A stretch of 64,000 nt of DNA from Desulfitobacterium sp050251735 (GCA_050251735.1 JBFWMF010000012.1:43159-107158), one strand, 5' to 3'; shown: positions 9,001 to 17,517, counted from the first letter of the stretch. Notes: generated from the sequence alone by a model not told the origin. A program made the numbers and translations.

Positions 9001-9029
9001 TTGACAAGGGCGCAATACTTTAATAAATT
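9001..9029 (+). promoter_or_regulatory. Promoter of the hisR/yerC-hisZ unit
   Basis: A perfect TTGACA at 9001-9006 and TAAATT at 9024-9029 are 17 bases apart. The -10 lies inside the palindrome at 9015-9036, so a bound repressor would block RNA polymerase. Confidence 0.65.
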
Positions 9030-9036
9030 AAAGTAT
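9015..9036 (+). promoter_or_regulatory. Putative histidine-regulator operator 1
   Basis: This is a perfect inverted repeat with 10-base arms (ATACTTTAAT, two bases, ATTAAAGTAT) over the -10 element. Nearly the same 20-mer recurs before hisG at 10701-10720. Assignment to the adjacent TrpR-like regulator is an inference supported by the shared site. Confidence 0.65.
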
Positions 9037-9060
9037 AGAAGTATAAGGAGATGAGCGATA

Positions 9061-9399
9061 ATGAAAGAACATGAAGATGATGTTTTTCAAGGAATCGATC
9101 CACGCTTGCGTGATTCATTAACTGATGCGCTTTTTGATGCGATTTTATTATTAAAGGATCGAGAAGAATGCTACCGATTCTTTCAAGATATCGCCACTGT
9201 TGCTGAGATTAAGTCTTTGGCGCAGCGTTTAGAAGTAGCCAAGCTCCTTGAAAAGAATGTAACCTATACGACAATCGCCCAGGCTACAGGTGCCAGCACT
9301 GCCACAATCAGCAGGGTCAAGCGGTGTCTGTTTTTTGGTGCGGATGGTTATCAGATGGTATTGAAACGATTGGCGGAGCGAGAAGAGGGGGAGAAATAA
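9061..9399 (+). CDS. YerC/YecD-family TrpR-related regulator (candidate HisR)
   Basis: This 112-residue DNA-binding protein of the TrpR superfamily belongs to the YerC/YecD group. The helix-turn-helix is visible in VTYTTIAQATGASTATISRVKR, quoted as TIAQATGASTATISRVKR. The preceding segment EIKSLAQRLEVAKLLEK is typical of the family. Comparative-genomic work, as I recall it, proposed this family as HisR, a repressor of histidine genes in Firmicutes. Here it is followed two bases later by hisZ and shares a palindromic site with hisG, which fits that role. The ATG has TAAGGAGATG upstream. It probably represses itself through the operator over its own -10. Confidence 0.85.
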   Translation: MKEHEDDVFQGIDPRLRDSLTDALFDAILLLKDREECYRFFQDIATVAEIKSLAQRLEVAKLLEKNVTYTTIAQATGASTATISRVKRCLFFGADGYQMVLKRLAEREEGEK

Positions 9400-9400
9400 T

Positions 9401-10552
9401 ATGCCTCGTAACTCTTTGGGGTTGAGAATTCCGGAGGGGATGCATGATATCCTACCGGATGAGTTGGCCATACAGGATCAAGCGGAAGGGTCCGTCCTTG
9501 ATTTGTTTAAAGCATGGGCTTATCAGAAGATCGTCACTCCGACCTTAGAATATGGGGCGTGTATTCAACCGGTGGAGGAAGAAGGAGATTCCTTCTTTAA
9601 GCTCTTTGACCGCCGTGGGCATGTCCTTGTCCTGCGTCCGGAGTTAACAACCCCCATTGCTAGGATGGTTAGTACGCGGATGCGTGGCGGAAATCTGCCT
9701 TTGAGGTTATGTTACGCAGCTGATGTATTTCGTTACACAAAATCTCATAAGCAAGAATTTCGTCAAGTAGGAGTGGAGCTTGTCGGCTCGGCCTCTCTGT
9801 TAGCCGATGCAGAGGTGATGGCGCTAGCCTGTGAAGCCCTCAGTCGAATCGGTGTTAAGGGCTTTCAAATTAATCTCGGGCATATGGGGATCTTTACCGG
9901 AATTATGGATGAACTAGGAGTAGCTGAAGCTTTTAGGATAAATTATCAAGAAAAGTTAGCACGCAAGGATTTTGTGGGTATCGAACGCTTGGTCAAGGAG
10001 GGCAGCTTAGAAGGAAGAGTTCAGGAGATTCTTTTAAAGCTACCCCATCTTCACGGTACTGAAGAGATGTTGGGTCAAGTTCTCGAATGGAGTCAGGAGC
10101 CTTCACTGCTGGAATCCGTTGAGGCACTACGACAGGTCTATCGCTACCTAAGAGATTTTGGTGTTCAAGACAAGGTGTCTCTGGATTTGGGGATTTTGCG
10201 AGGGTTTAGCTACTATACAGGGGCAGTTTTCGAAGGCTATGTACCTGGAGTAGGCTTCCCGATTGTTGAAGGGGGTCGCTATGATTCCTTATACGGCGAG
10301 TTCGGAGATGATTACCCGGCCACTGGTTTTGCCATCAATCTAAAAGCCATTATCGAACAATTGCCCCATAGCCAAGCAGACCTAGCGGAGATTTTTGTTT
10401 TTGGACAGAACACTTCAAAAGTAATTGCGGAAACCCAAAGACTGCGTCAAGAGGGTAAAAAAGTAGAAATGAGTTTAGAGTTATTAACCCCGAGCGAGGC
10501 AGAGAAGCTAGCTGCCTGCAAAGGGATTAAGGATTTGTATTGTGTAATATAA
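9401..10552 (+). CDS. hisZ: HisZ, ATP phosphoribosyltransferase regulatory subunit
   Basis: This 383-residue protein is a HisRS-like paralogue without tRNA charging activity. It is the regulatory partner of short-form HisG in the first step of histidine synthesis. The class II synthetase fold is seen in RIPEGMHDILP at the start, VLRPELTTPIARMV (motif 2 region), CYAADVFRY and VEGGRYDSLYGEFG. The anticodon-binding domain of a true HisRS is shortened, as expected for HisZ. The presence of a 219-residue short HisG downstream confirms the assignment. ATG 9401 follows AGGGGGAG. The gene ends at a long hairpin terminator, which separates it from hisG. Confidence 0.94.
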   Translation: MPRNSLGLRIPEGMHDILPDELAIQDQAEGSVLDLFKAWAYQKIVTPTLEYGACIQPVEEEGDSFFKLFDRRGHVLVLRPELTTPIARMVSTRMRGGNLPLRLCYAADVFRYTKSHKQEFRQVGVELVGSASLLADAEVMALACEALSRIGVKGFQINLGHMGIFTGIMDELGVAEAFRINYQEKLARKDFVGIERLVKEGSLEGRVQEILLKLPHLHGTEEMLGQVLEWSQEPSLLESVEALRQVYRYLRDFGVQDKVSLDLGILRGFSYYTGAVFEGYVPGVGFPIVEGGRYDSLYGEFGDDYPATGFAINLKAIIEQLPHSQADLAEIFVFGQNTSKVIAETQRLRQEGKKVEMSLELLTPSEAEKLAACKGIKDLYCVI

Positions 10553-10560
10553 AATGCGAA

Positions 10561-10619
10561 ACAGCACAGGAGTCGTTCCCTACAGTCGAAAACGTTGGGA
10601 ACGGCCCCTGTGCTGTTTT
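10561..10619 (+). terminator. Terminator after hisZ
   Basis: ACAGCACAGG...CGTTCCC pairs with GGGAACG...CCTGTGCTGT and is followed by TTTTG. The stem is long and strong, so hisG is expected to rely on its own promoter. Confidence 0.85.
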
Positions 10620-10655
10620 GCTTCCGAATGCTGGTGAATTATTCTTTAAAAAGTA

Positions 10656-10684
10656 TTGCCAGAATACAATGAGATTGCTATAAT
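10656..10684 (+). promoter_or_regulatory. Promoter of the hisGDCBHAFI operon
   Basis: TTGCCA at 10656-10661 and a perfect TATAAT at 10679-10684 are separated by 17 bases. The predicted start of transcription falls near 10691, just before the palindrome at 10701. Confidence 0.7.
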
Positions 10685-10700
10685 AACTGTATTACTCTAA

Positions 10701-10720
10701 CACTTTAACTAATTAAAGTG
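10701..10720 (+). promoter_or_regulatory. Putative histidine-regulator operator 2
   Basis: CACTTTAACTAATTAAAGTG has 8-base perfect arms around CTAA. It matches the palindrome before the regulator gene at nearly every position (shared core ACTTTAAnnAATTAAAGT). It lies directly downstream of the likely transcription start of hisG. Confidence 0.65.
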
Positions 10721-10788
10721 CAATAAAGATGTTGAAATTATTTAGTAGTCATAGCTAATACTATAGAAAATTGAGGAGATGAGAGAGA

Positions 10789-11448
10789 TTGGCTCGTAAA
10801 TTCTTAACCATCGCTCTGCCTAAGGGTAAATTATTAATTGACTCCCTAGAAGCCCTGACTAAGGTCGGGATTGATTGCGAGGATGTCAGTGAAGCCTCGC
10901 GAAAATTAGTATTTCCTTTGGAGAAGTCCCAAGCCCAGATTATTATTTGCCGTCCCACAGATATACCGACCTTTGTAGAATACGGAGCAGCGGATGTTGG
11001 TTTTGTCGGGAAGGATACCCTCTTAGAAGAAAACAAAGATGTTGTGGAGCTCTTAGATCTCGGTTTTGGCTATTGCCGTTTTGTGGTGGCCATGCCGGAA
11101 GAAAAGGTTCCCCCTCTCCTTCCGGAGGGAACTTATGATTTAAGTGCCTTAAACCATCAGCGAGTGGCGACAAAGTTTCCTCGGGTAGCAGAAGAGTTTT
11201 TTCGACAGCAGGGGATGCAGGTGCTTCCCATTAAACTGCATGGTAATATTGAATTAGCGCCACGGGTAGGACTCTCAGAGATGATCGTGGATATTGTTTC
11301 TACAGGGACTACCTTAAAGCAAAACAAGCTTGTGGAAGTTGCACCCATCCTCGAGGCGACGACAAGATTGATTGCCAACCGGGTTGCTTACCGGATGAAA
11401 TATGAACGGATTAATGAACTGACGGAAAAGCTTCGTCAGATTGTCTGA
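10789..11448 (+). CDS. hisG: HisG, ATP phosphoribosyltransferase, short form
   Basis: This 219-residue catalytic subunit condenses ATP with PRPP in the first committed step of histidine synthesis. The start LTIALPKGKLL is typical, and the PRPP-binding signature is DIVSTGTTLKQNKL near the C-terminus. The C-terminal ACT-like regulatory domain of long HisG is absent, so the enzyme needs HisZ, encoded just upstream. The start is TTG 10789 with GAGGAGAT eight bases upstream; a nearby ATG at 10779 is out of frame. It is the first gene of the main his operon. Confidence 0.95.
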   Translation: MARKFLTIALPKGKLLIDSLEALTKVGIDCEDVSEASRKLVFPLEKSQAQIIICRPTDIPTFVEYGAADVGFVGKDTLLEENKDVVELLDLGFGYCRFVVAMPEEKVPPLLPEGTYDLSALNHQRVATKFPRVAEEFFRQQGMQVLPIKLHGNIELAPRVGLSEMIVDIVSTGTTLKQNKLVEVAPILEATTRLIANRVAYRMKYERINELTEKLRQIV

Positions 11449-11522
11449 GAAATAGCGATATGTGAGGCCTAATACAAACAAGTTCGAGAGACGTGTTTCT
11501 TAATTGGTTAATTTACATGGGG

Positions 11523-11546
11523 TCTTTGATGGAGTCTTTGATGGAG
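11523..11546 (+). repeat. Tandem 12-base repeat in hisD leader
   Basis: TCTTTGATGGAG occurs twice back to back. The second copy supplies the GGAGG of the hisD ribosome site, so the first copy carries a near-duplicate Shine-Dalgarno core. Confidence 0.85.
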
Positions 11547-11556
11547 GTATGGGTTC

Positions 11557-12837
11557 ATGGATATTAAAACTCTCGAGGGATTGGATTTATCTACCCTCAC
11601 CCGTAAGTCTTATGGTAATGATCAATTACTGGAGCAAAGTGTGACTGAGATCATTGCAAGAGTGCGCGCTGAGGGGGATTCTGCCCTTTATGCATTAACG
11701 GAAAAATATGATGGCGTGGATCTGCATTCGCTTGGCCTGCGAGTTCGCGAAGACGAAATTGCTTTAGCCTACTCTTTGGTTGATGAGGAATTTCTCGCGG
11801 CTATTCGCCTTGCCAAGGAAAACATCGCAGCCTTTCATGAGAAACAAAAACGCATTTCTTGGCTTGATCCTAAGGAGGACGGAAGTATCCTAGGACAGCT
11901 TTTGATTCCCCTTAAGCGAGTGGGCGTCTATGTTCCGGGAGGAACGGCCGCCTATCCTTCCTCGGTATTAATGAATGCGGTGCCGGCCGTGGTCGCTGGG
12001 GTGGAGGAGATCGTAATGGTGAGTCCACCTCGCAAGGATGGCACCCTTTTGCCGGAGGTTTTAGTGGCTGCAGCCGAGGCCGGGGTCACCGAGATTTACA
12101 AAGTTGGCGGAGCCCAAGCTATTGCGGCCTTGGCCTTCGGTACTGGGGAAATTGCTTCGGTGGATAAAATCACCGGTCCCGGCAATATCTATGTCACCTT
12201 GGCCAAAAAGCAGGTCTTTGGTACGGTGGATATTGATATGTTAGCAGGACCCAGCGAGATTTTGATTTTAGCTGACGACTCCGCTAGAGCGGAGGAGCTT
12301 GCGGCAGATTTGCTCTCGCAGGCTGAACACGACCCCTTAGCCTCCTCCATTTTAGTTTCCCCTGATCGACAATTATTGGAGAAAACTGTAGCCGAGGTCG
12401 AGCGACAGCTACAAGACCTACCTAGGCAAGAGATTGCCAAAGCTTCCTGGGAAACCTATGGGGCAGCTATTCTCGTCAAGGACTTAGCAGAGGGAATGGC
12501 CTTAGCAAACCAAGTCGCTCCGGAACACTTCGAATTGGTGGTGCGGGAACCGTATAGCTGGTTGGGCAGGGTAAAAAATGCTGGGGCAGTATTTCTGGGA
12601 CGATTCTCGCCGGAACCGGTTGGCGATTACTTTGCCGGACCAAACCATGTCTTGCCCACGGGGGGGACAGCTCGTTTTTACTCTCCCTTAAACGTAGATA
12701 CCTTTATGAAAAAAGTCAGTGTAATTAGCTATTCAGAGAGGGCTTTGCAGCGAGATGGCAAGCATATCGCCCATCTGGCGCGTAAAGAAGGGCTTGAGGC
12801 ACATGCCCGGGCTGTGGAGGTAAGAAAGTTATGGTAG
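11557..12837 (+). CDS. hisD: HisD, histidinol dehydrogenase
   Basis: This 426-residue zinc enzyme oxidises L-histidinol to L-histidine in two NAD-dependent steps, the last reactions of the pathway. Key segments are RVGVYVPGGTAAYPSSVLMN, the YKVGGAQAIAALAFGT region, ITGPGNIYVTLAKKQV, DMLAGPSEILI, and the catalytic and metal-binding region DLLSQAEHDP. The C-terminal GPNHVLPTGGTARF is also conserved. ATG 11557 lies eight bases after GGAGGT; ATG 11549 is out of frame. The reading frame overlaps hisC by seven bases. Length matches the family. Confidence 0.97.
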   Translation: MDIKTLEGLDLSTLTRKSYGNDQLLEQSVTEIIARVRAEGDSALYALTEKYDGVDLHSLGLRVREDEIALAYSLVDEEFLAAIRLAKENIAAFHEKQKRISWLDPKEDGSILGQLLIPLKRVGVYVPGGTAAYPSSVLMNAVPAVVAGVEEIVMVSPPRKDGTLLPEVLVAAAEAGVTEIYKVGGAQAIAALAFGTGEIASVDKITGPGNIYVTLAKKQVFGTVDIDMLAGPSEILILADDSARAEELAADLLSQAEHDPLASSILVSPDRQLLEKTVAEVERQLQDLPRQEIAKASWETYGAAILVKDLAEGMALANQVAPEHFELVVREPYSWLGRVKNAGAVFLGRFSPEPVGDYFAGPNHVLPTGGTARFYSPLNVDTFMKKVSVISYSERALQRDGKHIAHLARKEGLEAHARAVEVRKLW

Positions 12838-13940
12838 ATAAAGCGCGATCTAGCCTAGAAAATATGCCGTCTATGAATTTTCTCAGACCACAGATTCAAA
12901 CTCTGAAAGCTTATGAAAGCAAAGCCATTCCCGGCTGCGTTCGTTTGGATGCCAATGAAAACCCACTGCCTTGGCCTAAAGGAATGAGGGAGGAGTTATT
13001 TGCTTCACCTTTCATACTCAACCGCTACCCGGATGGGGAAGCTCGTGAACTTAGACAAGCTATTTCGCAGTATACTGGGGTCCCTGTGGAGGGGATTTTA
13101 GCGGGGAATGGTTCGGACGAGCTTATTCAATTAATTATGACAACCTTCGGAGGAGAGAAGCGAGCAATAATTTATCATCCGCCCACCTTTAGTATGTATG
13201 GGGCAGCCGCACAAGTCACAGGCACGGACATCATCGAAGTTCCCCTTTTCCTTGCTGAGAACGGTAGAGATTTCTGCTTGGATGTGGAAGGGATTCTTGA
13301 AGCAGCAGCCCAATCTAGAGTTCATATGATCATTCTCTGCAATCCCAATAACCCTACGGGGACCCTTTTTCCTCGGGAAGATATCTTAAGGATTGTCAAG
13401 GAATCTCAAAAGATTGTCATTGTGGATGAAGCTTATGGGGAGTTTGCCGGGGAAAGCGTTGTGGATCAGATTCCTAATTTCCCGAATCTTTTGGTGATGA
13501 AAACCTATTCAAAGCTATTTGCCATGGCAGCCCTGCGGTTGGGTTATCTTCTTGGGCAAGCTTCAACCATCGAGCTGCTCAATCGAGCCCGTCAGCCCTT
13601 TAATGTGAACAGCTTTACCCAAAAAGCAGGGGTTGTTGCCTTTAATTATGTTGAGGATTATCGGGGGCAAGGACTTCTCTTGATTAATGAGATGGACAAA
13701 ATTGTTGAGGCGCTAAAATCCCTACCCCAAGTCACGGTCTTTGCTACTCAGGCCAACTTTGTTCTTTTCCAACCGGAAAACCCCGAACAAGTCTATGCTC
13801 AGTTGATTGAGCGAGGATTTCTGATTCGTAATATGGGGAAGCTCCCGGTGATTGGTAAGGCACTGCGCTTGAGCGCAGGACTACCTGAGGAAAACACAAG
13901 ATTGATAAGTGTGCTACAGGAGATTCTTGGAGGAGAGTGA
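12831..13940 (+). CDS. hisC: HisC, histidinol-phosphate aminotransferase
   Basis: This 369-residue PLP-dependent class I/II aminotransferase converts imidazole acetol phosphate to histidinol phosphate. It shows RLDANENPLPWP at the N-terminus, the fold-type I region GNGSDELIQLI, the substrate/PLP segment NPNNPTGT, IVDEAYGEF, and the PLP-lysine site KTYSKLFAMAALRLGY. The C-terminus has IRNMGKLPVIGKALRLSAG. ATG 12831 follows GGAGG by ten bases and overlaps the end of hisD, giving tight coupling. Later in-frame ATGs exist, but they lack a comparable ribosome site. Confidence 0.96.
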   Translation: MVDKARSSLENMPSMNFLRPQIQTLKAYESKAIPGCVRLDANENPLPWPKGMREELFASPFILNRYPDGEARELRQAISQYTGVPVEGILAGNGSDELIQLIMTTFGGEKRAIIYHPPTFSMYGAAAQVTGTDIIEVPLFLAENGRDFCLDVEGILEAAAQSRVHMIILCNPNNPTGTLFPREDILRIVKESQKIVIVDEAYGEFAGESVVDQIPNFPNLLVMKTYSKLFAMAALRLGYLLGQASTIELLNRARQPFNVNSFTQKAGVVAFNYVEDYRGQGLLLINEMDKIVEALKSLPQVTVFATQANFVLFQPENPEQVYAQLIERGFLIRNMGKLPVIGKALRLSAGLPEENTRLISVLQEILGGE

Positions 13941-13950
13941 GGAGTTTTAT

Positions 13951-14535
13951 ATGCGTGAAGCATTAATTGAACGAAACACCAAAGAAACGAGCATAAGAAT
14001 TAAGCTCAACCTGGATGGTGGAGGGGAAGCTCGGATCAATACAGGAATCGGGTTCTTTGATCATATGTTGGAGGCCATGGCTAGGTTTGGGTATCTGGAT
14101 CTGGAAGTAGAAGCTCAAGGGGATCTGCAGGTAGATGCTCATCATACCGTTGAAGACTGTGGAATTGTGTTTGGACAAGCGCTACGGGAAGCCTTAGGAG
14201 ACCGACGGGGAATTGAGCGGGTCGGTGATACGTTTCTGCCGATGGATGAGGCTTTAGTTCAAGTAGCCCTGGATCTTTCGAATCGCCCTTATCTTGTCTG
14301 GGAAGTGGATTGCTCTGAGGGAATGGTTGGGGAATTCCCCGTGGAAATGGCCGAGGAATTCTTTCGGGCAGTAGCTGTTCAGGCCGGACTGACCTTACAT
14401 ATGCGCCAAATTTCTGGGAAGAACCGTCATCATATTCTTGAGGCTACATTTAAAGGATTTGGACGAGCACTGGGATTGGCTGTTCGTGAGAATCCGCGTT
14501 TTCAGGGAGTATTATCAACCAAAGGAGTTCTATAA
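13951..14535 (+). CDS. hisB: HisB, imidazoleglycerol-phosphate dehydratase
   Basis: This 194-residue Mn-dependent enzyme dehydrates IGP to imidazole acetol phosphate. The tandem His motifs are TGIGFFDHMLEAM, VDAHHTVEDCGI and GKNRHHILEATFK, with the acidic segment FLPMDEALVQV. It is the monofunctional form; there is no fused histidinol-phosphatase domain, and no phosphatase (HisJ/HisN/HisK) gene is in the window, so that step is encoded elsewhere. ATG 13951 has GAGGAG six bases upstream. The longer frame from 13909 would overlap hisC and is not favoured. Confidence 0.96.
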   Translation: MREALIERNTKETSIRIKLNLDGGGEARINTGIGFFDHMLEAMARFGYLDLEVEAQGDLQVDAHHTVEDCGIVFGQALREALGDRRGIERVGDTFLPMDEALVQVALDLSNRPYLVWEVDCSEGMVGEFPVEMAEEFFRAVAVQAGLTLHMRQISGKNRHHILEATFKGFGRALGLAVRENPRFQGVLSTKGVL

Positions 14536-14547
14536 GGGGGATTTTTC

Positions 14548-15177
14548 TTGATAGGAATCATTGATTATGACCGCGGTAATTTGCGGAGCGTTGAAAAAGC
14601 CCTCCTGAAGTTAGGTTATGCAGCGAGAATTCTCGAGTCGCCCCATGAATTGACTGAAATGAAAGGCATTATTCTGCCTGGAGTCGGAGCTTTTGCTGAT
14701 GCCATGACAGCTCTTGAAGAAAAAGGGTGGGTTCAGCCTTTGCTCCATTATGCCCAATCAGGGAAGCCTTTTCTTGGTATCTGTCTTGGTATGCAGGTGC
14801 TTTTTGAAGTGGGTGAAGAGCACGGCGAACATCAAGGTTTAGGCCTTTTGCCCGGTCGAGTAGTGAAGTTCCCCGCTGGACGTAAAATACCACATATGGG
14901 CTGGAATACCCTTCATCAAGAAAAATCTTGCCTTCTTCTCGAAGGAATTCCTGATGAAGTCTACTTTTACTTTGTTCATTCTTACTATGCCTTAACGGTT
15001 GATCATGATGACATCGTGGGAACCAGCGATTATGGAGTGAAATTTCCTGCTCTCGTGGGGCGAGATAATATCTGGGGAGCCCAATTCCACCCGGAAAAAT
15101 CCAGCCCTTGGGGACTTAAATTATTAGAAAATTTCGGAAGGTGGGTGCATGGGGATGCGGATATTTCCGGCGATTGA
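14548..15177 (+). CDS. hisH: HisH, glutamine amidotransferase subunit of IGP synthase
   Basis: This 209-residue class I glutamine amidotransferase supplies ammonia to HisF. The nucleophile Cys is in PFLGICLGMQVLFE, and the His-Glu pair is in WGAQFHPEKSS. The start GIIDYDRGNLRSVEKAL is typical. Translation probably starts at TTG 14548 after AAGGGGG. The end of the gene overlaps hisA by 29 bases, so the two are coupled. HisH and HisF together form imidazole glycerol phosphate synthase. Confidence 0.95.
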   Translation: MIGIIDYDRGNLRSVEKALLKLGYAARILESPHELTEMKGIILPGVGAFADAMTALEEKGWVQPLLHYAQSGKPFLGICLGMQVLFEVGEEHGEHQGLGLLPGRVVKFPAGRKIPHMGWNTLHQEKSCLLLEGIPDEVYFYFVHSYYALTVDHDDIVGTSDYGVKFPALVGRDNIWGAQFHPEKSSPWGLKLLENFGRWVHGDADISGD

Positions 15178-15946
15178 TCTCAAGGGAGGGAAAGCCGTAC
15201 GCCTTCTGCAGGGCCGTATGGAGGATGCGACGATCTACGCTGAAAACCCTGTAGAAGTCGCGCGTGATTTTAAAGCTCAAGGGGCAGATTCTCTGCACGT
15301 GGTGGATTTAGATGGGGCTTTTGCCGGCCAGCCCGTTAATGATGCCACCATCCGCCAACTTATTCAGTCCTCGGGACTTAAGGTTCAAGTAGGGGGCGGG
15401 ATTCGCTCCTTGGAGAGAATAGAAGAGCTCCTCAATTTAGGGGTTGAACGGGTGATTCTCGGCACCGTAGCTGTGCGCGAGCCGGAGCTGGTGCAGGAGG
15501 CTGTTGCCCGTTTTGGCGAAGCTATTGTAGTTGGAATTGATGCTAAGAACGGACAAGTGGCTGTCCAAGGCTGGGCGGAGAAGTCTGAGATGATGGCCTT
15601 GGAGTTGGCTTTGAAAATGAAAGATGTTGGTGTTAAGCACCTAGTCTTTACGGATATCTCACGAGATGGGATGCTTCAAGGTCCCAACATTCAAAGTACT
15701 GTGGAATTAGCCCGAGAAAGCGGTTTGCAGGTTGTTGCTTCAGGTGGAGTATCCAACATCGAAGATATTATCCTTCTTCAAAAAGAGGTCACGCTAGGAG
15801 CGTCCATCGAAGGAGTCATTATCGGCAAGGCGCTCTATACCGGTGCAATTACCTTGTCGGATGCCTTGGCAGTCACAGCTTCCGTTTGTAAATTATCCGG
15901 CGGTGAGATAGATCTTGAAAAAGACAGGGAGGGAGATGGATGTTAG
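15149..15946 (+). CDS. hisA: HisA, ProFAR isomerase
   Basis: This 265-residue TIM-barrel isomerase opens the ribose ring of ProFAR to PRFAR. The duplicated half-barrel phosphate sites are visible as VQVGGGIRSLERIEEL and VVASGGVSNIEDI. The catalytic Asp of the first half is in PAIDLKGGKAVRL and that of the second half in VFTDISRDGMLQGPN. The C-terminus is about 20 residues longer than many HisA proteins. ATG 15149 (five bases after AAGGTG) and ATG 15155 are both possible starts; I used the first. It overlaps hisH and hisF, consistent with one operon mRNA. Confidence 0.95.
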   Translation: MGMRIFPAIDLKGGKAVRLLQGRMEDATIYAENPVEVARDFKAQGADSLHVVDLDGAFAGQPVNDATIRQLIQSSGLKVQVGGGIRSLERIEELLNLGVERVILGTVAVREPELVQEAVARFGEAIVVGIDAKNGQVAVQGWAEKSEMMALELALKMKDVGVKHLVFTDISRDGMLQGPNIQSTVELARESGLQVVASGGVSNIEDIILLQKEVTLGASIEGVIIGKALYTGAITLSDALAVTASVCKLSGGEIDLEKDREGDGC

Positions 15947-16701
15947 CGAAGCGAATCATCCCCTGTCTGGATGTTCATGAAGGAAGAGTGGTCAAAGGGA
16001 CCAACTTTGTGAACCTTCGTGATGCCGGAGACCCAGTCGAGCTGGCGGCGCTTTATGATCAAGAAGGAGCCGATGAGCTGGTTTTTCTTGATATTACCGC
16101 TTCGGCGGAAGGCCGCGAAACCATGGTAGAGGTGGTCCGCCGAACTGCTGAAAAGGTGTTTATCCCCTTTACCATTGGGGGAGGACTGCGCACCACTCAA
16201 GATATTCGCAAGATGTTGCGTGCCGGTGCTGATAAAGTATCACTGAACACCTCGGCAGTTCAGAACCCCAATTTGATTGAGGAAGGTGCGCATGCTTTTG
16301 GTAGTCAGTGTATTGTCGTGGCCATCGATGCTCGCCAGATAAGTCGGGGTACTTGGGAGGTCTATATCCATGGCGGACGGACCCCAACTGGCAAAGATGT
16401 TTTGCAGTGGGCTGAAGAAGTAGAGCGTTTAGGTGCGGGAGAGATTTTATTGACCTCCATGGATCGGGACGGCACGAAAAATGGTTATGATCTTGAGTTG
16501 ACACGTGCTGTAAGTCGAGCGGTCTCCTTACCTGTGATTGCCAGCGGGGGGGTAGGAACCCTAGAGCATTTAGCAGAGGGACTAACAACCGGAGAGGCCG
16601 ATGCGGTCCTCGCCGCCTCGATATTCCATTATCGGGAATACAGCATCGCGGAGGCCAAGGCCTATCTTAAAGCCCGAGGAATCCCAGTGCGAAATTCTTG
16701 A
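15940..16701 (+). CDS. hisF: HisF, cyclase subunit of IGP synthase
   Basis: This 253-residue TIM-barrel cyclase uses ammonia from HisH to form IGP and AICAR; AICAR then enters the PurH reaction encoded at the start of this window. Signatures are KRIIPCLDVHEGRVVKG with the catalytic Asp11, IPFTIGGGLRT, GADKVSLNTSAV, the second catalytic Asp in LLTSMDRDGTKNGYD, and PVIASGGVGTLEHL. ATG 15940 follows GGGAGGGAG and overlaps hisA by seven bases. Confidence 0.96.
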   Translation: MLAKRIIPCLDVHEGRVVKGTNFVNLRDAGDPVELAALYDQEGADELVFLDITASAEGRETMVEVVRRTAEKVFIPFTIGGGLRTTQDIRKMLRAGADKVSLNTSAVQNPNLIEEGAHAFGSQCIVVAIDARQISRGTWEVYIHGGRTPTGKDVLQWAEEVERLGAGEILLTSMDRDGTKNGYDLELTRAVSRAVSLPVIASGGVGTLEHLAEGLTTGEADAVLAASIFHYREYSIAEAKAYLKARGIPVRNS

Positions 16702-16742
16702 AGGGAAACATAATTATGAAAGCAATAAGAGGTGGAATTCCT

Positions 16743-17423
16743 ATGACTACAGAGAATTCAGAAAAATCAACAGTTGTGATTCCGGAGGGAATCCGATGGA
16801 ATCATGATGGTCTGATACCTGCGATCGTGCAGGATGCACATACTCAAAAAGTGTTAATGTTGGCCTATATGAACGAGGAAGCACTGCGCTTGACCTTGAA
16901 GGAAAACAAAGCTTGGTATTATAGCCGGAGTCGTCAATCCCTTTGGTTGAAAGGGGAGACCTCAGGCAATTTCCAAAAGGTCGTGGATCTCCGCTTTGAC
17001 TGTGATCAAGATGCGATTTTATTGACAGTGGAGCAAAAGGGTGTAGCCTGTCATGAAGATTATTATTCATGCTTCCATTATGCCGCCCAAGGGAGGGAGT
17101 TTGTGCCGCTTGGTAAGCCTCAAGAAGTTCCCACCCTCCCCTTGGGGAGAACCCTTGAGCTCCTGGCTGAAGTGATCCATTCTCGCAATTTAGAGCGTCC
17201 AGAAGGGGCTTATACGACCTATTTGTTTGAAAAGGGCATTGACAAGATTTTGAAAAAAGTAGGCGAGGAAAGCGCGGAAACAATCATTGCAGCCAAGAAT
17301 TCCTCAGCGGAGGAGATTCGCTATGAAGTATCCGATCTTTTTTATCATCTCTTAGTCATGCTTGAAGAGCGTGGAGTAACGCTCCAGGAAATTTCTCAAG
17401 AATTACTTGCCCGAAAAAAATAA
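16743..17423 (+). CDS. hisI: HisIE, PR-AMP cyclohydrolase/PR-ATP pyrophosphatase
   Basis: This 226-residue fusion does steps two and three of the pathway. The N-terminal HisI domain (about residues 12-120) has VLMLAYMNEEALRLTL, WYYSRSRQSLWLKGETSGN, and the Zn/Mg ligands in DCDQDA and GVACHEDYYSCFH. The C-terminal HisE domain (about 135-226) has the MazG-like EKGIDKILKKVGEESAETI and YEVSDLFYHLLVML. ATG 16743 is preceded by AGAGGTGGA; an upstream ATG at 16716 and TTG at 16698 are alternatives. It is the last gene of the operon, followed by a terminator. Confidence 0.95.
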   Translation: MTTENSEKSTVVIPEGIRWNHDGLIPAIVQDAHTQKVLMLAYMNEEALRLTLKENKAWYYSRSRQSLWLKGETSGNFQKVVDLRFDCDQDAILLTVEQKGVACHEDYYSCFHYAAQGREFVPLGKPQEVPTLPLGRTLELLAEVIHSRNLERPEGAYTTYLFEKGIDKILKKVGEESAETIIAAKNSSAEEIRYEVSDLFYHLLVMLEERGVTLQEISQELLARKK

Positions 17424-17438
17424 AGTGTGGATAATGAA

Positions 17439-17482
17439 CCTAGCGCGAGAATATCAAAATTAGCTCTCCCGCTAGGATTTTT
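17439..17482 (+). terminator. Terminator of the his operon
   Basis: CCTAGCG...GAGA pairs with TCTC..CGCTAGG and is followed by ATTTTTT. Confidence 0.8.
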
Positions 17483-17517
17483 TCATACCATCGTGAACAC
17501 AATCTTAGGTAAGCTAT

